Shown in pieces: positions 30,095-35,072 of a stretch of DNA of 35,072 nt. Position 1 is the stretch's first letter. The number at the start of each line of letters is the position of its first letter. Made by a program: the position numbers and the translations under genes. This stretch comes from Methanothrix sp. (GTDB lineage Archaea > Halobacteriota > Methanosarcinia > Methanotrichales > Methanotrichaceae). The stretch is taken from contig JANKMW010000002.1 in the NCBI GenBank assembly GCA_024649985.1, positions 1 to 35,072 of the forward strand, written 5' to 3'. The notes beneath the pieces were generated by a model. It had not been told where the DNA came from. It ran no database searches and saw only the letters and a list, made by a program, of their open reading frames with translations.

Positions 30095-31310
30095 GCGGTC
30101 GTGGCACGGAGACCTGGAGGCGCTCCTATCCTGGATATCGTCTCACGATCTCGTCGAGGAGTGTGCCGTCCTCAAGACCTGCAACCGGGTCGAGATCTAC
30201 GTCGTATCCCCCCGGGGGGAGAAGGTCCTCTTCGAGCTGGCCAAGCGGGCCCGGATCTCATCGAGGATCATCGACTTTCACGATCATGACGAGTCCCTCG
30301 CCCACCTCCTCCGCCTCGCCTCGGGGCTCGAGTCGATGATCATCGGCGAGGACCAGATCCTCGGCCAGATGAAGGAGCTCTACTCGATGGCGAAGGAGGC
30401 GGGGACCACCGGGTGGACCCTGGACGTCGCCTTCAAGAAGGCGATCTCCGTCGGCAAGAGGGTCCGTCGCGAGACGAGCATCAACGAGAGGTCGATCTCC
30501 GTCGGCTCGGCGGCCGTCGACCTCGCCGAGGAGATCCTGGGCTGCCTTGCGGGCAAGAGCGTCCTGGTGATCGGGGCCGGCGAGACGGGAGAGCTGATCT
30601 CAAGAGCCCTCCTCTCCAAGGATGTAGGAGAGGTTCGCGTCACCAACAGGACCTTCGGGCGGGCCCTCTCCCTGGCCGCGAGCCTCGGGGCCGAGGCCGT
30701 CCCCTTCGACGAGATGAAGGAGAGGATCAGGACCTCAGACCTGGTCATAAGCGCCACCTCCGCCCCCCACTACATCCTGAGGCGGGACGACCTGGAGGAG
30801 GTGATGGGCCGTAGGGCGAAGGGGACGCTCCTGATGATCGATATCGCAAACCCCCGGGACATCGACGAGGACGTCGGGGAGATCCCCGGCGTGGAGCTTC
30901 GAAACATCGACGCCCTCCGGGAGATCAGCGCCGAGAATATGAGGCTTCGGATGGCGGAGATGGACCGGGCCGAAATGATCATCGCCGAGGAGCTCGCCTT
31001 CCTCAGGGCGAAGTACAAGAGGAGGAGGGCGGAGGAGCTCCTGGGGAGGATCTACCTCCAGGCCGAGGAGATCAAGGCCCAGGAGATCGTGAGGGCGATG
31101 AACAAGCTCGCTGCCCGCCACACTTTAGGGGAGATCGAGGAGAGGGTCTTATCGGATATGAGCCACTCCATCGTCAACAAGATCTTCGCCGAGCCGACGA
31201 AGGCGCTGAGGAGGGCGGCGGAGCGGGGCGACGACGGATGTCTGAATTTCGTAGAAGAGCTCTTCGGGCTGGAGGCGGATTATGATGAGACGGATGAGAA
31301 GGCTTCGTAA
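30036..31310 (+). CDS. hemA: Glutamyl-tRNA reductase
   Basis: 424 residues from ATG 30036 ([20 protein letters not shown]); an ATG at 30057 is an alternative. Reduces glutamyl-tRNA to glutamate-1-semialdehyde, the entry to tetrapyrrole synthesis. The catalytic cysteine is C49 in [11 protein letters not shown]. Then follow [49 protein letters not shown], the NADPH-binding [16 protein letters not shown] and [11 protein letters not shown], and the C-terminal helical dimerisation domain. The length is normal. The start lies inside the Met8 gene and the stop overlaps hemB, so the operon is coupled throughout. Confidence 0.93.
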   Translation: MSEIASMLVTHRKACIEEIERSWHGDLEALLSWISSHDLVEECAVLKTCNRVEIYVVSPRGEKVLFELAKRARISSRIIDFHDHDESLAHLLRLASGLESMIIGEDQILGQMKELYSMAKEAGTTGWTLDVAFKKAISVGKRVRRETSINERSISVGSAAVDLAEEILGCLAGKSVLVIGAGETGELISRALLSKDVGEVRVTNRTFGRALSLAASLGAEAVPFDEMKERIRTSDLVISATSAPHYILRRDDLEEVMGRRAKGTLLMIDIANPRDIDEDVGEIPGVELRNIDALREISAENMRLRMAEMDRAEMIIAEELAFLRAKYKRRRAEELLGRIYLQAEEIKAQEIVRAMNKLAARHTLGEIEERVLSDMSHSIVNKIFAEPTKALRRAAERGDDGCLNFVEELFGLEADYDETDEKAS

Positions 31311-32244
31311 GCCGGGGATAAGAAGGATCGTCGCCGAGACGAGGGTATCGACGGACGACCTGATCATGCCCCTCTTCGTCGACGAGCGGTTGAAGGCGCC
31401 GGTCGCGATAGGGTCGATGCCGGGGCAACTGAGGCACTCCCTCGAGAGCCTGGCAAAAGAGGCGGAGGAGCTGGAGGAGCTGGGGGTTCCTGCGGTGATC
31501 TTATTCGGCCTTCCTGAAAAGAAGGACGAGGTCGGCTCCGGTGCCTGGGACCCCGTCGGCGTAGTCCAGCGGGCCGCCGAGCGGATCAAGGAGACGACAT
31601 CGAAGGTCGTCGTCATCGCCGACCTATGCCTATGCGAGTACACCAGCCACGGCCACTGCGGCCTGATCAAAAACCAGGAGGTTGCAAACGACGAGACCCT
31701 CCCCCTCCTGGGCAAAGCAGCCGTCTCCCAGGCGAGGGCGGGGGCGGACGTCGTCGCCCCCAGCGGGATGATGGACCACATGGTCGCAGCCATCCGCGAA
31801 GCCCTGGACGACGAGGGCTTCACTGATACCCCCATCCTCTCTTACGCTGCGAAGTACGCCTCATCCTTCTACGGACCCTTCCGGGAGGCGGCGGAGTCGG
31901 GGTACTCCTTCGGCGACCGGTCCGGCTACCAGATGGACCCGGCGAACGCTTTAGAGGCCCTATGGGAGGTCCGCCTCGACATCGAGGAGGGCACGGATAT
32001 GATCATGGTGAAGCCGGCGATGCCCTACCTCGACGTTATCCGGATGGTGAAGGACGAGTTCGGGATGCCGACGGCCGCCTATCAGGTGAGCGGTGAGTAC
32101 TCGATGATCATGGGCGCGGCCGAAAGGGGCTGGCTCGATGGAGAGAGGGCGATGGGTGAGGCGCTGACGTCGATCAAGCGGGCGGGGGCGGATATGATCC
32201 TGACGTACTACGCGAAGGAGTTTGCGAAGAAGACGCAAGAGTGA
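31282..32244 (+). CDS. hemB: Delta-aminolevulinic acid dehydratase (porphobilinogen synthase)
   Basis: 320 residues. Condenses two aminolevulinates to porphobilinogen. The metal site [14 protein letters not shown] carries the cysteines of the zinc-dependent class. The two active lysines are in [15 protein letters not shown] and [38 protein letters not shown] and GRSGYQMDP-like [11 protein letters not shown] support the assignment. The start lies within hemA. The next genes of the pathway (hemC, hemD, hemL) are absent; instead a restriction-modification pair starts right after the TGA. Confidence 0.94.
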   Translation: MMRRMRRLRKPGIRRIVAETRVSTDDLIMPLFVDERLKAPVAIGSMPGQLRHSLESLAKEAEELEELGVPAVILFGLPEKKDEVGSGAWDPVGVVQRAAERIKETTSKVVVIADLCLCEYTSHGHCGLIKNQEVANDETLPLLGKAAVSQARAGADVVAPSGMMDHMVAAIREALDDEGFTDTPILSYAAKYASSFYGPFREAAESGYSFGDRSGYQMDPANALEALWEVRLDIEEGTDMIMVKPAMPYLDVIRMVKDEFGMPTAAYQVSGEYSMIMGAAERGWLDGERAMGEALTSIKRAGADMILTYYAKEFAKKTQE

Positions 32245-33255
32245 GTGAGGAGTCTGAGTCAGAAGATGTGCGAAGATGTGGTGATAATCGAGCCCTCCGA
32301 TTTTGGGCGCGAGCTGGAGGATCTGGTTCCGATGGCCGCTCTAAGTTTTGCCCGAAGCGAAGGGCAGAGGGCGATTCCAGCCATCGCCAAAAACCCGGAT
32401 CTTCTCCTGGAGATCGAGATGGCTGCAAAGCGGGTCCCCACCCGCCATCAGCTCATCCTCGGAGACAGCCGTTTTATGGAGGCGATCCCGGACGAGAGCG
32501 TCCATCTAGCGGTCACCTCTCCTCCCTACTGGACTCTAAAGGAGTATCCAGCCAACGAGGGGCAGCTCGGCTCCGTCGAAGATTACGAGCAGTTCCTCGA
32601 AGAGCTGGACAAGGTCTGGCGGAACGTATTTCGGGTCCTCGTCCCCGGCGGTCGCCTCGTCGTCGTGGTGGGGGACGTCTGCCTCCCGCGGCGCTGCTTT
32701 GGAAGGCACGTCGTCTTCCCTCTACACGCCAGCATCCAGGAGCGGTGCCGGAAGATCGGCTTTGACAACCTTGCGCCGATAATCTGGTACAAGATCGCGA
32801 ACGCCAGATTCGAGTCGAATAACGGGTCGAAGTTTTTGGGAAAACCCTATGAGCCGAACGCCATCGTCAAGAACGACATCGAGTACATACTATTTCAGAG
32901 AAAGCCAGGTGGGTATCGAAAGCCCTCAAATGCGGCTCGTCTCCTCTCGGTGATCCCCGAGGATCTCCACAAGGAGTGGTTCCAGCAGATCTGGACGATC
33001 ACCGGGGCATCGACGAGAAAACATCCTGCCCCTTTCCCTCTGGCCCTTGCAGAGAGGCTCATAAGGATGTTCTCCTTCGTCGGTGATACGGTCCTCGACC
33101 CCTTCATGGGCACGGGGACCACAAACTTGGCCGCTGGCCAGTGGGGGCGGAGCAGCGTGGGATTCGAGATCGAGCCGACATATTTTGAGATGGCCTCGAA
33201 TCGTCTCAACAAGATCAGAAATAAGCAGCTTACGCTGGATTTTGACGGCTTCTAG
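32245..33255 (+). CDS. Type II DNA methyltransferase (beta-class, TSPPYW)
   Basis: 336 residues from GTG 32245 (ATG 32266 is an alternative). The catalytic motif IV is TSPPYW (residues 91-96), preceded by LGDSRFMEAIPDESVHLAVT. The SAM-binding motif I comes late, at DPFMGTGTT (285-293), followed by VGFEIEPTYFEMA. This order (IV before I) defines the beta class, mostly N4-cytosine enzymes, with some N6-adenine ones. The target-recognition part lies about 150-250. The gene abuts the hemB stop with no spacer, is less GC-rich than the hem genes and is paired with an endonuclease gene 50 nt downstream. The target is inferred from that partner, not from this sequence. Stop TAG. Confidence 0.9.
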   Translation: MRSLSQKMCEDVVIIEPSDFGRELEDLVPMAALSFARSEGQRAIPAIAKNPDLLLEIEMAAKRVPTRHQLILGDSRFMEAIPDESVHLAVTSPPYWTLKEYPANEGQLGSVEDYEQFLEELDKVWRNVFRVLVPGGRLVVVVGDVCLPRRCFGRHVVFPLHASIQERCRKIGFDNLAPIIWYKIANARFESNNGSKFLGKPYEPNAIVKNDIEYILFQRKPGGYRKPSNAARLLSVIPEDLHKEWFQQIWTITGASTRKHPAPFPLALAERLIRMFSFVGDTVLDPFMGTGTTNLAAGQWGRSSVGFEIEPTYFEMASNRLNKIRNKQLTLDFDGF

Positions 33256-33305
33256 GGGGTGGGATTATCACAGATTTCGCTGGAGACCTCGTTTTCTCTG
33301 ACGCT

Positions 33306-33986
33306 GTGAAAACTTTCTGGCAGATGAGAGATCGGCAGATAAAGGATCAGGAGAGGCGCAGCAGGTCTGATCAGGGGGCGCGGAGCGCGGTCACTGGCGG
33401 AAAGCAGATGGACGGATTTGTCCGGAAGATCATCGAGCTGATGACGGCAAGCGGCGTCGATGAGGGGAACATCTATACGAAAAGGACCCACCTGCCCGGA
33501 TTCTTCCGGCCGGTCAAGGGTTGGGATATCGTGGTGGTAGTTGACTGGGAGCTTATGGCTGCCATCGAGCTCAAGTCACAGGTTGGCCCGTCGTTCGGAA
33601 ACAACTTCAACAACCGCACCGAAGAGGCGATGGGCACGGCCCTGGACATCTGGACCGCCTACAGGGAAGGTGCCTTTCGCACATCCCCTGCGCCCTGGCT
33701 TGGATATCTGTTCTTGCTGGAGGACTGTCCGGGATCAAGAAGCCCGGTGAGAACTCAGGAGCCCCACTTTCCCGTCTTCGAGGAGTTTCGGGGCGCTTCA
33801 TATGCCAAGAGGTACGAGCTATTCTGCCGGAAGCTGGTCCGAGAGCGTCAGTACAATGCAGCATGTTTCATCATTGCAGATCGCGAAAGATCCCGCTCCG
33901 ATGAGAACTACATCGAACCGGCAGAGGATCTATCTGCAAACCTGTTTTTATCTCAGCTGACTCGCCACGTGGGGGATCGAAGGTAG
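33306..33986 (+). CDS. PaeR7I/XhoI-family type II restriction endonuclease
   Basis: 226 residues from GTG 33306. The family stretch AVTGGKQMDGFVRKIIELM, TKRTHLPGFFRPVKGWDIVVV, AAIELKSQVGPSFGNNFNNRTEEAMGTALDIWTAYREGAF and GYLFLLEDC...EPHFPVF, ASYAKRYELFCRKLVRER is clear. The PD-(D/E)xK site is D74 ... E88-L-K90. Known relatives cut CTCGAG. Homologues have a few residues before AVxxFW, which here would lie upstream of the GTG (DFAGDLVFSDAV). No ATG, GTG or TTG is available there in frame, only ATT 33264. Stop TAG. It is intact in all visible motifs. Confidence 0.85.
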   Translation: MKTFWQMRDRQIKDQERRSRSDQGARSAVTGGKQMDGFVRKIIELMTASGVDEGNIYTKRTHLPGFFRPVKGWDIVVVVDWELMAAIELKSQVGPSFGNNFNNRTEEAMGTALDIWTAYREGAFRTSPAPWLGYLFLLEDCPGSRSPVRTQEPHFPVFEEFRGASYAKRYELFCRKLVRERQYNAACFIIADRERSRSDENYIEPAEDLSANLFLSQLTRHVGDRR

Positions 33987-34013
33987 GATCGTTTTTTGGT
34001 ATGTGATATGCTA

Positions 34014-34259
34014 TTATCTCCGCTCCGCCACCACGGCGACGGCGTCGATCTCCACCAGAAACTCCGGCCGGGCGAGCCCCGAGACGATGGCCACGGTGAT
34101 CGCCGGCGGGTTGGGCCGCGTTCCCCACATCTTCACGAACGCCTCGCGGGCCGGCTGGATGGGCTGGCCGGCGGCGACGGGGACGTTCCACTTGACGACG
34201 TCCCCGAGGTCTGCGCCAGCGGCCTCCAGCGCCGTCCGGGTCGGAACAAGCCTATTCAT
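34014..34259 (-). pseudogene. 5'-truncated RidA (YjgF/UK114) family gene
   Basis: Only the C-terminal two thirds of a RidA protein is encoded: RTALEAAGADLGDVVKWNV, then AREAFVKMWGTRPNPPAITVAIVSGLARPEFLVEIDAVAVVAERR. Intact RidA proteins are about 125 residues and start with a segment (GPYSQA..., SGQ) that is missing here. The nominal start ATG 34259 gives 81 residues. The DNA upstream belongs to the divergent FMN reductase gene and carries no RidA homology. RidA hydrolyses reactive enamines made by PLP enzymes; this copy is unlikely to work. Confidence 0.75.
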
Positions 34260-34283
34260 ATCTTGACCAAGAAATAGAGACCT

Positions 34284-34805
34284 ATGTACATCCCCATCAT
34301 CCTCGGGACCGCCCGGGAGGGGCGCGAGTCCGAGAAGGTCGCGAGGTTCATGCTGGCGAAGGCCGCGGAGTTCGGCCTCGAGAGCGAGATCATCGACGTC
34401 CGCGACTACCGCCTCCCCGCGACGGACGACTCCAAGACCTCCGAGGCGGCGGCCCGACTCAAGGAGCGGGTCCTCCGGGCCGACGGGATCGTCATCGTCT
34501 CCCCGGAGTACAACCACGGCTACCCGGGGGAGCTGAAGATGATGCTCGACCTCCTCTACGCGGAGTACTTCGGAAAGCCTGTGGGGATCTGCGGCGTCTC
34601 CTCCGGGGTATTCGGCGGCGCCCGGATGATCGAGCACTTGATCGCGACCTGCGTCCGCTTCCACATGCTCCCGACGGGGGAGGTCCTCTACTTCCCCAAA
34701 GTCCAGGAGCTCTTCGACGACTCCGGGGCGATCAAGAAGGAGGCTTACCACCAGAGGGCTGAGAAGTTCTTGGCCGTCCTCGCCGGATACGCCGAGAGGC
34801 TCTGA
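34284..34805 (+). CDS. NADPH-dependent FMN reductase family flavoprotein
   Basis: 173 residues. Flavodoxin-like fold: IPIILGTAREGRESEKVARFM binds the FMN phosphate, and the conserved SPEYNHGYPGELKMMLDLL lies at about 73-91. GICGVSSGVFGGARMIEHL follows. It reduces FMN or quinone-like acceptors with NAD(P)H; the real substrate is unknown. It begins 24 nt from the divergent RidA remnant, whose missing 5' part may have been lost when this gene arrived. Confidence 0.88.
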   Translation: MYIPIILGTAREGRESEKVARFMLAKAAEFGLESEIIDVRDYRLPATDDSKTSEAAARLKERVLRADGIVIVSPEYNHGYPGELKMMLDLLYAEYFGKPVGICGVSSGVFGGARMIEHLIATCVRFHMLPTGEVLYFPKVQELFDDSGAIKKEAYHQRAEKFLAVLAGYAERL

Positions 34806-35006
34806 GAGGGCAGAGATGCCCGATCCTGATCTCTGCTGCCTCATCTTCATCAAAAATAGCGGAAGATATCCAGTCCGGGATTCGCGATCGGTCGAGAGGT
34901 GATCTATTCACCAACGACCCTCCGATAGAAGGTCGCGGTGGGCTATGCGACCGAAATATCAGGGTTTTATGGGCTAAAACCCCGAATAGACCTCCATTTT
35001 CCGACG

Positions 35007-35016
35007 CTTTAAATAT
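35007..35016 (+). promoter_or_regulatory. TATA box of a transcript leaving the window
   Basis: ctttaaatat is close to consensus and predicts a start near 35038. No start codon with a ribosome site follows within the window, so either a long leader or an RNA gene may begin here. The spacer 34806-35006 shows no other gene. Confidence 0.45.
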
Positions 35017-35072
35017 CGATGAAGAGTAGCGATGAGGCCTCAGCGAGGGGTCCGAGTCGAGGGAGAACTTAT

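Noticed and set aside
34014-34853. 280-residue minus-strand frame including the RidA part
   Set aside because: Everything upstream of 34259 is antisense to the FMN reductase gene and shows no RidA homology.

Overview
The window looks like the chromosome of an acetate-using methanogenic archaeon of the Methanothrix (Methanosaeta) type. The base composition is GC-rich (roughly 60% by eye). Archaeal TATA boxes sit about 26 nt before the presumed transcript starts, often giving leaderless mRNAs, and TTG starts are common. The gene content is archaeal and methanogen-typical: MptE (methanopterin), TiaS, Cgi121 (KEOPS), an archaetidylinositol-phosphate synthase type enzyme, a sulfite-reductase-like siroheme protein, archaeal phosphoribulokinase and DUF2150. 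A soluble DHH-type pyrophosphatase with a strong promoter suits an organism that activates acetate with a PPi-releasing acetyl-CoA synthetase. The high GC points towards M. harundinacea; that species-level guess is inference.

Layout. 1-2.2 kb: a promoter-like 25-bp tandem repeat, an Xaa-Pro peptidase and a methionine aminopeptidase gene split by one in-frame UAG. 2.2-5.2 kb (minus): DUF2150, Cgi121, a UPF0173 hydrolase and a COG1340 coiled-coil protein. 5.7-8.7 kb: a sulfite-reductase-like protein, a secreted Cys-rich protein of unknown function and MptE. 8.8-15.1 kb: thymidylate kinase, a long non-coding gap with a perfect inverted repeat, pyrophosphatase, TiaS, an HTH regulator, phosphoribulokinase, a DUF488 protein and rubrerythrin. 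15.3-16.2 kb: an AT-richer orphan membrane protein. 16.2-18.2 kb: AMMECR1 and ThiC.

18.2-21.9 kb is the most disturbed part. It holds two paralogous metallo-beta-lactamase genes, one frameshifted at a 9-G run. Two copies of a GyrI-like domain, one truncated and one with two frameshifts, flank a small two-gene cassette (possible RelE/barnase-fold nuclease plus DUF2283). An ICMT-type membrane methyltransferase lies between. 21.9-25.2 kb is a tight overlapping operon: argD, hisC, AK6-type kinase and CDP-alcohol phosphotransferase. 25.3-28.9 kb: a REC-PAS response regulator and a secreted NosD-type beta-helix protein.

28.9-32.2 kb is a siroheme/heme operon: siroheme decarboxylase subunit, Met8-type dehydrogenase, hemA and hemB, all overlapping or abutting. 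Directly after hemB lies a type II restriction-modification pair: a TSPPYW-class DNA methyltransferase and a PaeR7I/XhoI-family endonuclease. The window ends with a 5'-truncated RidA remnant, an FMN reductase and a promoter for a transcript that runs off the edge.

Three patterns deserve attention. First, a UAG codon falls at a non-conserved position of an otherwise intact methionine aminopeptidase. Second, several genes lack a usable ATG/GTG/TTG start in the frame supported by homology, notably the siroheme decarboxylase subunit, the Met8 homologue and the beta-helix protein, with pyrophosphatase as a weaker case. Third, several broken genes carry single-base changes in homopolymer runs. These could reflect real biology (recoding, non-AUG initiation, slippage) or sequence errors; raw-read inspection decides.
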